Shown here in pieces: positions 1 through 8,129 of a stretch of 64,000 nucleotides of DNA. The position numbers and the translations under genes are program-made. Each line of letters begins with the position of its first letter. Within the stretch, counting starts at the first letter, position 1. The stretch is from Paracoccus saliphilus (GTDB taxonomy: Bacteria > Pseudomonadota > Alphaproteobacteria > Rhodobacterales > Rhodobacteraceae). The stretch is from positions 558,001 through 622,000 of the forward strand of contig NZ_CP067140.1 in the NCBI RefSeq assembly GCF_028553805.1, in the 5' to 3' direction. The notes beneath the pieces are model-generated. The model saw only the letters and a program-made list of their open reading frames with translations, made no database searches and was not told the origin of the DNA.

Positions 1-510
1 GGGGATACGCAGAATATCCGCCATGAACAGGTCGGCGACGGTGAAATCACGGTCGACGAGCCAATCACGTTCGGCCAGCGCATCCTGCAGCATGGACAGC
101 CTTTCGCGCAGGGATTTCTCGAAGCGGGCGGCGGCAGCCTCGTCCTCGTCAAAGAACTTGGCTATGGCCCATTGCATCATGTAAGGTTCGACGCTGTTCA
201 GCCCGGCGATCAGCCATTGCACGGTGCGGGCCCGGTCGTCACCAACCGGCATCAACGCTGTGTCCTCGGACAGGTGCAGCAGGATCGCGCCGCTTTCGAA
301 CAGCGACAGATCGCCGTCCTTCAGCATCGGAACCTGCCCGAAAGGCTGGCGAGAAAAATGTTCGGGCGTCTTTTCCTGAACGGGAACGGTATCCACGTCA
401 TAGGGGCGCCCGATTTCTTCGAGCGCCCATCGGATGCGGATATCGCGCACATAGCCATGCGCGAATTCGGGAACCCAATCAAGGGTGGTGATCGTGACTT
501 TTGTGGGCAT
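1..510 (-). CDS. Glutathione S-transferase family protein, partial (3' end outside window)
   Basis: The visible N-terminal 170 residues show a thioredoxin-like GST fold (RIRWALEEIGRPYDVDTV, then GQVPMLKDG and LFESGAILLHL), the cis-Pro and glutathione gamma-glutamyl contact region of the family, followed by the start of the all-helical C-terminal domain (DRDFTVADLFMADIL). It should conjugate or reduce substrates with glutathione in the cytosol. The ATG at 510 overlaps the stop of the upstream VOC gene by one base (TGATG), so it is translationally coupled and is the last visible gene of a DUF1428-VOC-GST operon. The C-terminus runs off the left edge. Substrate unknown. Confidence 0.9.
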   Translation of the reverse strand, partial: MPTKVTITTLDWVPEFAHGYVRDIRIRWALEEIGRPYDVDTVPVQEKTPEHFSRQPFGQVPMLKDGDLSLFESGAILLHLSEDTALMPVGDDRARTVQWLIAGLNSVEPYMMQWAIAKFFDEDEAAAARFEKSLRERLSMLQDALAERDWLVDRDFTVADLFMADILRIP

Positions 511-1295
511 CAGCTTGTCTCCTTCGGTCCGACAATCGCGAAATGCGCGCCTTGCGGGTCCTGAGCTATGGCAATGAAGGCACCGCCCGGAACTTCCTGC
601 GGACCGTGCAGCACATTGCCGCCATGTGTCTTGATACGGTCAATGGCCGGGGAAACCCCGTTCACACCGAAATAGGGCAGCCAGCAGGGGATGGGGGCAT
701 TGCCCAATCCCATCATCCCGCCGATATCCGCGTCGTCATGCGAGAAAAGCTGATAGGTGCCCATCTCACCCATGTCGACCGGAGTGGATTTCTGCCAGCC
801 GAGCAGGCCGGAGTAAAAGCCGAACCCGGCCTTGGGGTCGGAGCTCATCAACTCGTTCCAATTACCATGCCCGGCCTTTCCCTGATCGAAGGCGGCGCCG
901 TCCTGGCCGTTTTCCATGGGCTCAAGCTGCATGACGCCAAAGGCGGCGCCCTGCGGGTCGGCGGCAATGGCAAAACGTCCGGTGCCGGGAATGTTTTCTG
1001 GCGGGCGGTGGATAGAGCCGCCCGCGGCGCTAATATCGGCAGCCGCCTTGTCGGCGTCGTCAACGGCGAAATAGATCATCCAGAAGGGCGGTATTTCGCT
1101 GACCTCGGTGGGCATTACCATCAGTCCCGCGACCATGTCGCCCTCGGATTTGGCGAGGTGATAGTCGAAACCCTCCATCCCGGAATCCTCGACCTGCCAG
1201 CCGAGGATCTCGCGGTAGAAATCCCCGGCAGCGGCGAGTTTCCCCTCGCTGGTCGCCAATTCGTACCAGCAGGGGCGTCCGTGCTTGATTGTCAT
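510..1295 (-). CDS. VOC family protein (two glyoxalase/bleomycin-resistance/dioxygenase domains)
   Basis: A 261-residue protein made of two vicinal oxygen chelate modules: residues about 5-125 (GRPCWYELATSEGK ... FAIAADPQGAAFGVMQLEP) and 135-255 (WNELMSSDPKAGFGFYSGLLGW ... DPQGAHFAIVGPKE). The repeated W-E-L-x-T/S-x-D/E opening and the D-P-Q-G-A-x-F closing strand are typical of the tandem VOC hydroxylase/glyoxalase-like subfamily. Reaction not predictable. It lies 9 bp downstream of the DUF1428 gene and overlaps the GST gene start, so it belongs to one short operon that probably deals with electrophiles or small-molecule stress (inference from GST and VOC company). Confidence 0.88.
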   Translation of the reverse strand: MTIKHGRPCWYELATSEGKLAAAGDFYREILGWQVEDSGMEGFDYHLAKSEGDMVAGLMVMPTEVSEIPPFWMIYFAVDDADKAAADISAAGGSIHRPPENIPGTGRFAIAADPQGAAFGVMQLEPMENGQDGAAFDQGKAGHGNWNELMSSDPKAGFGFYSGLLGWQKSTPVDMGEMGTYQLFSHDDADIGGMMGLGNAPIPCWLPYFGVNGVSPAIDRIKTHGGNVLHGPQEVPGGAFIAIAQDPQGAHFAIVGPKETS

Positions 1296-1304
1296 GATCC
1301 GCCC

Positions 1305-1658
1305 TCAGCTTTCGTCGACGACGGGAGAGAAACCTCCCCACATCATGCGCATTCCGTCAAAGGGCATCTCGGGCATTTCCTGCATTGCCGGATCTTCCAT
1401 CATCTCGGCATTGGCCTTGTCGGCGGTTGCCCGGTCCGGCCATTCGATCCAGGAAAACAGAGGCGTTTCGTCATCCTTGCATTTGGTGGCACGGTAGAAA
1501 TCCGTCTCCTTGCCATGCGGGACATCCTCGCCCCAGCACTCGACCATCCTGAGCGCGCCCTTCTTCTTGAAATAGGGCCACGCCTCTTTCGCGTGACTGA
1601 TGAACTCTTCTTTGTTGGCGGTCGGCACGGCCAGCACGAAGCCCTGATAATAGGTCAT
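1305..1658 (-). CDS. DUF1428 domain-containing protein
   Basis: A 117-residue protein with the DUF1428 signature: MTYYQGFVLAVPTANKEEF at the N-terminus, GALRMVECWGEDVPHGK in the middle, and FSWIEWPDRATADKANAEM near the end, forming a dimeric ferredoxin-like alpha+beta barrel. Function of the family is unknown; E. coli YbaA is a relative. The ATG at 1658 was chosen because GAGGATGAG precedes it at ribosome-binding distance and the length then equals the family norm; a longer in-frame reading extends into the promoter of the divergent HxlR gene. First gene of the DUF1428-VOC-GST operon. Confidence 0.88.
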   Translation of the reverse strand: MTYYQGFVLAVPTANKEEFISHAKEAWPYFKKKGALRMVECWGEDVPHGKETDFYRATKCKDDETPLFSWIEWPDRATADKANAEMMEDPAMQEMPEMPFDGMRMMWGGFSPVVDES

Positions 1659-1734
1659 CTCATCCTCCTCTGTCGGTAATGTGAATCGAAGCATGACTCT
1701 TGTAGTGCGAAAAAGCAACTGATAGTATGAAATT

Positions 1735-2391
1735 ATGATGGATGACGGCGAAAAGATGCGAATCCGATATGACGAGGGGTGCCTGGCGGCCCACGCGTTG
1801 AACGTGGTTGGCGACCGGTGGGCGCTTCTGGTCGTGCGCGAATTGATGTTCGCGGCCAAGCGTTTCCAGGTGATCCGGTCGGGTCTGCCCGGAATATCCG
1901 CGGGGGTGCTGACACAACGCCTTACCCAGTTGGAGACGGCGGGTGTGGCGCGGCACGATCCGAATACGGGGGCCTATCAACTGACCGAGTCCGGACGCGA
2001 TCTGCTGCCGGTGCTGCAGGCGATCGGCCGCTGGGGGGCGAAGCATCCGGGGCATGATCCGCGCCGTTTCATCAGCCCGACCGCACTGATGGTCTCCATG
2101 ACGGCAATGGTCGATCAGGCTGCCGCGCAAGGGCGGCATATTACTGCGGGCTTCCGCTCACATCACGAAGGTTTCGTGATGCGATTGACCGGCGATGGTG
2201 CCGCCCGAGTCGAAGCCACGCAGGAGATCGAGGCGGATTTCGTGCTGGAAGGGGACGGCAACAACCTGGCCGCTGCCGTCTATGGGCCGACCCCGTTGAA
2301 GGATCTGGCAACTGCCGGCACGATTACCCTCACCGGACATGTCGCTGCCGCACAGCGCTTTGTCAAACTGTTCAGCTTGCGGAAGGATTGA
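1735..2391 (+). CDS. HxlR-family transcriptional regulator with C-terminal SCP2-like domain
   Basis: A 218-residue protein. Residues about 15-105 carry the MarR/HxlR winged helix (HALNVVGDRWALLVVREL, then LPGISAGVLTQRLTQLE as the recognition helix, and YQLTESGRDLLPVLQAIGRW). HxlR regulators usually sense oxidised or electrophilic compounds, and an N-terminal Cys (GCLAAH) is present. Residues 120-215 resemble a sterol-carrier-protein-2-like module found in a long HxlR subclass. It is divergent from the DUF1428-VOC-GST operon with only about 76 bp between starts, so it probably controls that operon (inference). ATG 1735 or 1738 are both possible. Confidence 0.88.
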   Translation: MMDDGEKMRIRYDEGCLAAHALNVVGDRWALLVVRELMFAAKRFQVIRSGLPGISAGVLTQRLTQLETAGVARHDPNTGAYQLTESGRDLLPVLQAIGRWGAKHPGHDPRRFISPTALMVSMTAMVDQAAAQGRHITAGFRSHHEGFVMRLTGDGAARVEATQEIEADFVLEGDGNNLAAAVYGPTPLKDLATAGTITLTGHVAAAQRFVKLFSLRKD

Positions 2392-2431
2392 CCGCGATCC
2401 GGTGCTGGCCGGTCTGCCGCGCGTGAGACGG

Positions 2432-2863
2432 TCACACCGCCCGATCCAGCTTGGTTCCCAGGTGGATCAGGCTTTCCGACGAACGCACCCCGTCGATCCC
2501 GCCGATCCGGTCGAGCAGATCGTCCAGCTCGGCAGTCGAAGCCGTGGCCAGCTGAAGCAAAAGATCGACACGACCGCTGGTGGTATGGATGCGTTCGACT
2601 TGCGGCATGGGCTTCAGCCGCGAGAGGATTCTCGGCAAGCTGCGCGGTTCGATGACCAAAAGGACGGTCGCCCGGACCCGACTTGCACGCGCGGTCTCGC
2701 CCAAGCGTAGCGTATAGCCCGCAATCGTACCGCTGGTTTCCAGCCGTTCCAGTCGCGCCTGCACGGTCGAGCGCGCGACCTTGACCCGCCTTGCCAGCAC
2801 TGCCACCGACATGCGCGCATCCTGTGACAGGAGCGCCAGAATGCTTCGGTCCAGATCATCCAT
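2432..2863 (-). CDS. Lrp/AsnC family transcriptional regulator
   Basis: A 143-residue regulator with the classical two-domain Lrp architecture: N-terminal helix-turn-helix (MDDLDRSILALLSQDARMS, then VAVLARRVKVARSTVQARLE) and a C-terminal RAM effector-binding domain (RVRATVLLVIEPRSLPRILS ... RVDLLLQLATASTAELDDLL). Family members bind amino acids or related small molecules as octamers. It is divergent from the ornithine/lysine decarboxylase gene with about 165 bp between the coding regions and is the obvious candidate regulator of that gene, which would make a basic amino acid the likely effector (inference). Confidence 0.9.
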   Translation of the reverse strand: MDDLDRSILALLSQDARMSVAVLARRVKVARSTVQARLERLETSGTIAGYTLRLGETARASRVRATVLLVIEPRSLPRILSRLKPMPQVERIHTTSGRVDLLLQLATASTAELDDLLDRIGGIDGVRSSESLIHLGTKLDRAV

Positions 2864-2886
2864 GCCTGCCCCCTGGTTTCGCTAAA

Positions 2887-2907
2887 TCGTCATAAAGTTC
2901 GTCATAA
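2887..2907. promoter_or_regulatory. Direct repeat TCGTCATAA x2, candidate Lrp operator
   Basis: The nonamer TCGTCATAA occurs at 2887-2895 and again at 2899-2907, a 12-bp period, in the intergenic region between the divergent AsnC and decarboxylase genes and close to the regulator start. Phased AT-rich sites of this kind are typical Lrp-family targets. Binding is inference; the repeat itself is directly visible. Confidence 0.35.
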
Positions 2908-3029
2908 TAACTAGAGTGGAGTGCAAAAACACCATATTTATCGATGAAATCGGAACTCATAAGCGCCATTCTGGGTTCAACCGATCAATACCGTCCGTTA
3001 ACCTGCAACTCATGCGCGAAAGGTCACCC

Positions 3030-4184
3030 ATGGGACACAACAAGACTGTCTGGGACAATCCGGCCGAGGTCATCAGCAATCTTCAGCCCGACAACCCGGT
3101 GATGGTCTTTGCCCCCACCGTTCTGCAGGAAAGGGTGCGCCGTTTCATCAAGGGGTTTCCGGGGCTTGTCACTTATGCAGTCAAATCCAATCCCGAAGAG
3201 GTCGTGGTGCAGAACCTGTTGACCGCCGGGCTGAATGGATTTGACGTGGCCTCTCCGGCAGAGATCGATTTGATCGGCCATCTGGCCCCGGGGGCCGCGC
3301 GGCATTACCACAACCCGGTCCGTGCCCGCCGCGAGATTGCCCATGCTGTCGAAGCGGGGGTCCGGGCGTGGTCGGTGGACAGCCAGTCCGAACTCGACAA
3401 GATGTTCGAGCAGGTTCCAACCATGATCGACGGGCGTGGCGTGGAGATCTCTCCACGGTTCAAGCTGCCGGTGGTGGGAGCGATCTATGATTTCGGCTCG
3501 AAATTCGGTGCAACGCCTGAAGTCACCGCCGAGATGCTGCGTGCGGTTTCGGATCGCGGCTATATTGCCTCCCTGACCTTCCATCCCGGGACGCAATGCG
3601 TCGATCCGGCGGCATGGGAAAGTTATATCCGGGTGGCCCGTGATATTTGCGATATGGCAGATGTCCGGATTCGCCGGCTGAATGTCGGGGGCGGTTTCCC
3701 TTCATATCGCGTCGTGGGTGTCGAGCCCGATCTGGAAGCCATCTTCGACAGGATCGGCGCGACCGTGGCAGAGGTGTTCGGACCAGACGCGCCAGAACTG
3801 GTCTGCGAGCCGGGCAGGGGGCTTTGTGCCGACGCGTTTTCACTGATCACGCGCGTCAAGGCCATCCGTGACGGCAGCAGCGTCTTTCTGAATGATGGCG
3901 TTTATGGCGGGTTGGCCGAGTTGCCGGTTGTCGGGAATATCGACCGTGTGCAGGTGTTTACCAGCGACGGGACGCTTCGCGACGGTGAACGCAGTGGACG
4001 GGTTATCTTTGGGCCAACCTGCGATTCGGTGGATCGTTTGCCGGGCGAATTGAGCCTGCCGACTGACATCGACGAAGGTGATTACGTGGTCTTTCACGGC
4101 GCAGGTGCCTATTCGACCGTCACCAATACCCGCTTCAACGGATTCGGTGTGATGACCCACGCGACTGTGATGGCACTGGAGTAA
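3030..4184 (+). CDS. Type III (alanine-racemase fold) PLP-dependent ornithine/lysine decarboxylase
   Basis: A 384-residue enzyme of the eukaryotic-like ODC family that makes putrescine (or cadaverine) from ornithine (or lysine) in the cytosol. The PLP lysine is K52 in TYAVKSNP; the glycine-rich phosphate-binding loop (LNVGGGFP), the substrate motif CEPGRGLC, and the C-terminal catalytic cysteine contributed in trans across the dimer interface (FGPTCDSVDRL) are all present. ATG 3030 is preferred over upstream in-frame starts because AAAGG lies 7 bases before it and the length fits the bacterial family (about 385). It is monocistronic and divergent from an AsnC regulator. Meso-DAP decarboxylase is excluded by the CDSVD motif; ornithine versus lysine preference is not readable. 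Confidence 0.9.
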   Translation: MGHNKTVWDNPAEVISNLQPDNPVMVFAPTVLQERVRRFIKGFPGLVTYAVKSNPEEVVVQNLLTAGLNGFDVASPAEIDLIGHLAPGAARHYHNPVRARREIAHAVEAGVRAWSVDSQSELDKMFEQVPTMIDGRGVEISPRFKLPVVGAIYDFGSKFGATPEVTAEMLRAVSDRGYIASLTFHPGTQCVDPAAWESYIRVARDICDMADVRIRRLNVGGGFPSYRVVGVEPDLEAIFDRIGATVAEVFGPDAPELVCEPGRGLCADAFSLITRVKAIRDGSSVFLNDGVYGGLAELPVVGNIDRVQVFTSDGTLRDGERSGRVIFGPTCDSVDRLPGELSLPTDIDEGDYVVFHGAGAYSTVTNTRFNGFGVMTHATVMALE

Positions 4185-4218
4185 TTTTTTCCTTGCCGCG
4201 TGATGCTAGCATTCGCCC

Positions 4219-5316
4219 ATGACAACGATTCGCGACAACCTCATCCATGTCATCCTGATCGACGGCACATTTGCGTCGCTGGACGATGGCAAACGCAGTT
4301 CAATAGGCCATGTTCACGCTTTGCTGCGTGGCAAATACGGCTCATTCGACAGGACACGCTTGCGTATCCATTACGCTTCGGGGCAGCAATGGAACAGTTG
4401 GCGGACCGTGCCCGAGTTGATGATGGGGCAGGGGCTGTCGATGCGGATCATCCGGGCATATGCTTGGTTGGCCAGGGGGTATCGGCCCGGTGATGAGATC
4501 TTTCTTCTGGGCTATTCCCGGGGTGCCTTTGCCATTCGCAGCCTGGCCGGGATGATTGGCCGGCTTGGCCTGCTGCGGCCGGAACATGCGACTGACCGGA
4601 ATGTCCGGCTCGCGTGGCGCTATTACAGTGAGGGAACGACAGACAAGAAGCTGGAAACCTTTCGTCGCCGCCGCAGCCAGACCAATGTGCCGATCCGTAT
4701 GGTCGGGTGTTTCGATACGGTGATGGCGCTTGGTATTCGCCTGCCGCTCCTGTGGATGTTGACCGAACCGCGCTTTCGCTTTCACGACACCCATCTGGGG
4801 CATGACGTCGACTATGGTTTTCAGGCCCTGGCCCTGAATGAGAATCGTGCTGCATTCGCGCCGATCCTGTGGGACAACAGCAGCACGGCAGGTCATGTCG
4901 AGCAGATGTGGTTCCAGGGGGCACATGCCGATATCGGTGGCCAGTTGAGTGGCCTCGAATTTGCGCGCCCGCTGGCAAATATTCCACTGGTCTGGATGCT
5001 GGATCGCGCAGAGTCCCTGGGCCTGCCGCTCCCCGACGGTTGGCGAGACGGTTTCACCTGCGATGTTTCGGCGCCTTCGATCGGCACATGGCGGAACTGG
5101 GGCAAGGCGTTTCTGGCACGGTCGCGGCGCATTGCCGGACAGTTCGAGACCGAAAAACTGCATGCGACGGTGCCGCGCCCCTATCCTGGTCCCGCGGAAC
5201 TGACCGGTTTTCTGGCGGATCAGGCGGAGGCCGAGACAAAGCGTAATGCGTCAGCCCCTCAACAGGCCATCACCCCGGCAGATCATGCCGAGATCGGCAG
5301 GGTGGAGACGCCTTAG
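4219..5316 (+). CDS. DUF2235 domain-containing alpha/beta hydrolase
   Basis: A 365-residue protein of the DUF2235 family. The N-terminal strand VILIDGTFAS is the family opening, and the nucleophile elbow GYSRGAFAIRSLAG (Ser in GxSxG context) sits at about residues 98-111, followed by FQGAHADIGG, the Asp/His-bearing block near residue 235. DUF2235 members include Tle1-type phospholipase effectors of type VI secretion, but also cytosolic stand-alone versions. Here there is no VgrG, PAAR or immunity gene nearby, no signal peptide and no membrane segment, so a housekeeping or defence hydrolase role is equally possible. It follows the decarboxylase by 34 bp and is convergent with metF. Confidence 0.85.
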   Translation: MTTIRDNLIHVILIDGTFASLDDGKRSSIGHVHALLRGKYGSFDRTRLRIHYASGQQWNSWRTVPELMMGQGLSMRIIRAYAWLARGYRPGDEIFLLGYSRGAFAIRSLAGMIGRLGLLRPEHATDRNVRLAWRYYSEGTTDKKLETFRRRRSQTNVPIRMVGCFDTVMALGIRLPLLWMLTEPRFRFHDTHLGHDVDYGFQALALNENRAAFAPILWDNSSTAGHVEQMWFQGAHADIGGQLSGLEFARPLANIPLVWMLDRAESLGLPLPDGWRDGFTCDVSAPSIGTWRNWGKAFLARSRRIAGQFETEKLHATVPRPYPGPAELTGFLADQAEAETKRNASAPQQAITPADHAEIGRVETP

Positions 5317-5326
5317 CTGCGATCTG

Positions 5327-6205
5327 TCAGGCCACCTCTTCCAATTTGCGGGTCGGTTTAATTCCGAGCGACAGGCAGACATCGCGAGTCAGTTCCGGCC
5401 GATTCAGCGTATAGAAGTGGAGCCGGTCAACGCCGCCATCGATCAGCTTTTCGCAAAGGTCAATGCAGAGACGAGTGGCCAGTTCGCGCTCGGCTTCCGG
5501 TCCTTCTGCCGCTGCCTTGGCAAAGGCGTCCTCGGCCCATTGCGGCACCGATGTTCCGCAAGCCTTCGCGAAGCGTTTCGTGCCGCCCCAGCTTTGGATC
5601 GGCAGAATGCCGGGGATGACTGGCGCATCGATGCCTGCCGCTTCGCATTTGTCACGAAAACGGAAAAAGGTTTCAGGGTCGAAGAAGAACTGCGTCATCG
5701 CGCTGGTCGCACCTGCCTCGATCTTGCGCTTCAGCCAGGCAACATCGGCATCAGTCCCGGTGCTGTCCGGATGAGGTTCGGGATAGGCGCCGACACGGAT
5801 GGTCATGTCGCCACGCTCTGCGATAGCCTCGATCAGTTCGATCGAATGTGCGAAACCGCCCTCATGCGGGGTGAAGCGGTCCTGCCCTTTCGGGGCGTCG
5901 CCACGCAGTGCCACGATTTCACGGATACCGGCATCGGCATAATCCTGCACGATCCCCATCGTTTCATCGCGAGTGGCTTCGACGCAGGTCAGATGTGCCG
6001 CGACGTTCAGGCCGTAGTGGCGGTTGATGGTGGTCACCGCCTCATGGGTGAGTTTGCGGGTTGTGCCGCCCGCGCCATAGGTGACCGAGACGAAATCGGG
6101 TGCAAAAGGGGCCAGGCCGCGCGCAGTTTCCCACAGCCGGAACGACGCATCCAGCGTTTTCGGCGGGAAAAACTCGAAACTGATATTCGGCGTTGTGCGG
6201 GCCAT
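5327..6205 (-). CDS. metF: Methylenetetrahydrofolate reductase
   Basis: A 292-residue FAD-dependent TIM-barrel enzyme reducing 5,10-methylene-THF to 5-methyl-THF for methionine synthesis. Diagnostic blocks are ISFEFFPPKT (catalytic Glu), SVTYGAGGTTR, AHLTCVEATRDE, LRGDAPKGQ (FAD contact) and SAMTQFFFDPETFF, with PGILPIQSW near residue 195. The ATG at 6205 is preceded by AAAGGA and gives the normal bacterial length. The gene is divergent from a MetR-like LysR regulator, the usual arrangement for MetR control of metF. Confidence 0.95.
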   Translation of the reverse strand: MARTTPNISFEFFPPKTLDASFRLWETARGLAPFAPDFVSVTYGAGGTTRKLTHEAVTTINRHYGLNVAAHLTCVEATRDETMGIVQDYADAGIREIVALRGDAPKGQDRFTPHEGGFAHSIELIEAIAERGDMTIRVGAYPEPHPDSTGTDADVAWLKRKIEAGATSAMTQFFFDPETFFRFRDKCEAAGIDAPVIPGILPIQSWGGTKRFAKACGTSVPQWAEDAFAKAAAEGPEAERELATRLCIDLCEKLIDGGVDRLHFYTLNRPELTRDVCLSLGIKPTRKLEEVA

Positions 6206-6262
6206 GGTGATTCCTTTCATTGCCGGTCTTGTGTCATGTCGCGCGCTGTGAGACAAATTCAT

Positions 6263-6275
6263 AATCTTCAAGATT
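6263..6275. promoter_or_regulatory. 13-bp palindrome in metF-metR intergenic region, candidate MetR operator
   Basis: AATCTT-C-AAGATT is a perfect 6+1+6 inverted repeat placed 58 bp upstream of the metF start and 19 bp upstream of metR. LysR-type regulators bind such dyads (T-N11-A: a T/A pair with interrupted symmetry) between divergent genes. It does not match the enterobacterial MetR consensus TGAA-N5-TTCA exactly, so the assignment is by position and symmetry. Confidence 0.45.
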
Positions 6276-6293
6276 GTAATGAGATTGGCTCAT

Positions 6294-7208
6294 ATGCATC
6301 TGGAACTTCGCCATCTGCGCACCGTTCACGCGATACATGAACAAGGGGGGCTCGCTCGCGCGGCGGGTGTGCTGAACATAACTCAATCAGCCCTCTCGCA
6401 CCAGATCAAGGCGCTGGAAGAGCAGGCCGGGGTCGAACTATTCGTGCGCCGGGCCAAGCCGATGCGCCTGTCGGCGGCAGGGATGCGGCTGCTTCGTGTG
6501 GCCGAGCAGGTGCTTCCGCTGATCGCCGCCGCCGAGGCCGAATTCAAGGGCGTGGAAATGGGCCGGGTGGGCCGGTTGCATATCGCGATGGAGTGTCATG
6601 CTTGTTTCGACTGGCTCTTGCCGGTGCTGGACCAGTTCCGGCGTTCATGGCCCGATGTGGATGTCGATATCCGCCAGCGGCTGGCCTTTACGGCACTACC
6701 CGCATTGTCCCGGGAAGAGGTCGATCTGGTGATCTCCTCCGACCCCGAGAACATGCCCGACATCACCTTTGAGCCGTTATTCGATTACTCGCCAACGCTG
6801 GTCGTTCCCGCCGACCATCGACTGGTGGCTAAGGGCTATGCCGATCCCGAGGATTTCGCCACCGAGACCCTGATCACCTATCCGATGGATCGCGGCAGGC
6901 TCGATGTGTTCAGCCAGTTCCTGACCCCCGCCGGGGTAGAGCCCGCCGGGCAGCGCACCGTGGAATTGACCGCCGTTTCACTGATGCTGGTCGCCTCGGG
7001 GCGCGGAGTGGCAGTGATGCCCGATTGGGTGCTGCGCCGCGAATCCGCCAATCCCGAGCTTGCGATGCTGCCGCTTGGGCAACAGGGACTCAGGCGGCGG
7101 CTATTCGCGGCGGTGCGCAAGTCTGATCTGGATTATCCATATATGACCCATGTGTTGCGACTTTCGCGCACCGAACCTCTGCGAATGCTACGTGATCCTG
7201 CGGCCTGA
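6294..7208 (+). CDS. metR: LysR-family regulator, MetR type
   Basis: A 304-residue LysR-type transcriptional regulator: N-terminal helix-turn-helix at residues about 3-62 (LELRHLRTVHAIHEQGGLAR ... SALSHQIKALEEQAG) and a periplasmic-binding-protein-like effector domain. The sequence MECHACFDWLLPVLDQFR in the effector domain is the conserved MetR signature (homocysteine-sensing regulators). Divergent from metF, which it is predicted to activate. ATG 6294 is chosen because MHLELRHLRT is the common MetR N-terminus; an in-frame ATG at 6279 is possible. Confidence 0.88.
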   Translation: MHLELRHLRTVHAIHEQGGLARAAGVLNITQSALSHQIKALEEQAGVELFVRRAKPMRLSAAGMRLLRVAEQVLPLIAAAEAEFKGVEMGRVGRLHIAMECHACFDWLLPVLDQFRRSWPDVDVDIRQRLAFTALPALSREEVDLVISSDPENMPDITFEPLFDYSPTLVVPADHRLVAKGYADPEDFATETLITYPMDRGRLDVFSQFLTPAGVEPAGQRTVELTAVSLMLVASGRGVAVMPDWVLRRESANPELAMLPLGQQGLRRRLFAAVRKSDLDYPYMTHVLRLSRTEPLRMLRDPAA

Positions 7209-7265
7209 TCCTTGGCATTCGCGCCACTAGCGCCTATGACGCCGCCAACCCCATAGGAGCACGTG

Positions 7266-8054
7266 ATGGCAAGCGCCAATCTGAACATCATGATCAAGGC
7301 CGCCCGCAAAGCCGGGCGCAGCCTCGTCAAGGATTTCCGCGAAGTCGAGAATCTGCAGGTCAGCGTCAAGGGCGCTGGCGATTTCGTCAGCCGCGCCGAC
7401 CGCGAGGCCGAGCGGATCATCAAGGAAGAATTGCGGACCGCCCGCCCCAATTACGGTTGGTTGGGTGAAGAAACCGGCGAGGAGGCAGGCGAGGATCCCA
7501 CCCGCCGCTGGATCGTCGATCCGCTCGACGGAACGACCAATTTCCTGCACGGGTTGCCGCATTGGGCCGTCAGTATCGCGCTGGAGCACAAGCGCGAGAT
7601 CGTCGCCGCCGTCATCTTCGACGCCGCGAAGGATGAGCTTTACGTGGCCGAGAAGGGCAACGGAGCCTATATGAACGATCAGCGGCTGCGGGTTTCGGGT
7701 CGCACCAAGCTGATCGATTCGCTGTTTTCCACGGGGATTCCCTTCGCCGGACGCGGGCCATTGCCCGCCGCCCTGCAGGATTTGGCACGGCTGATGCCAT
7801 TGACGTCAGGTGTGCGGCGCTTGGGTGCGGCATCGCTGGATTTGGCCTATGTCGCCGCCGGCCGTTACGATGGTTATTGGGAGCGTGGAAACCAGCCCTG
7901 GGACGTGGCCGCCGGTATCCTGATGGTGCGCGAGGCGGGCGGTTTTGTCGAAGGTATCCGCGATGGCGACGATCCGCTGGAATCGGGCCGGATGATTGCC
8001 GCCAATCCGCAGCTTTTCGACGCTTTTGCCAAGGTGGTTCGCAGTCGCGACTAA
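7266..8054 (+). CDS. suhB: Inositol monophosphatase family protein
   Basis: A 262-residue Mg-dependent phosphatase of the FIG superfamily. Metal-binding motifs are complete: GEETGEE (about residues 67-73), WIVDPLDGTTNFLHGLP (about 80-96) and WDVAAGILMVREAGG (about 213-227). It would hydrolyse inositol-1-phosphate; in proteobacteria SuhB also binds RNA polymerase/NusA in rRNA antitermination. Start at 7266 is supported by AGGAG six bases upstream; the GTG just before it is less likely. Monocistronic, between metR and a DMT-type permease. Confidence 0.93.
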   Translation: MASANLNIMIKAARKAGRSLVKDFREVENLQVSVKGAGDFVSRADREAERIIKEELRTARPNYGWLGEETGEEAGEDPTRRWIVDPLDGTTNFLHGLPHWAVSIALEHKREIVAAVIFDAAKDELYVAEKGNGAYMNDQRLRVSGRTKLIDSLFSTGIPFAGRGPLPAALQDLARLMPLTSGVRRLGAASLDLAYVAAGRYDGYWERGNQPWDVAAGILMVREAGGFVEGIRDGDDPLESGRMIAANPQLFDAFAKVVRSRD

Positions 8055-8129
8055 GCTGCGGGCGGTCTTTGGCCACTGCATGTCTGCAATGACTTGACCT
8101 TGTGCCATCTCCGGCGCAAGGGCGGAAGC

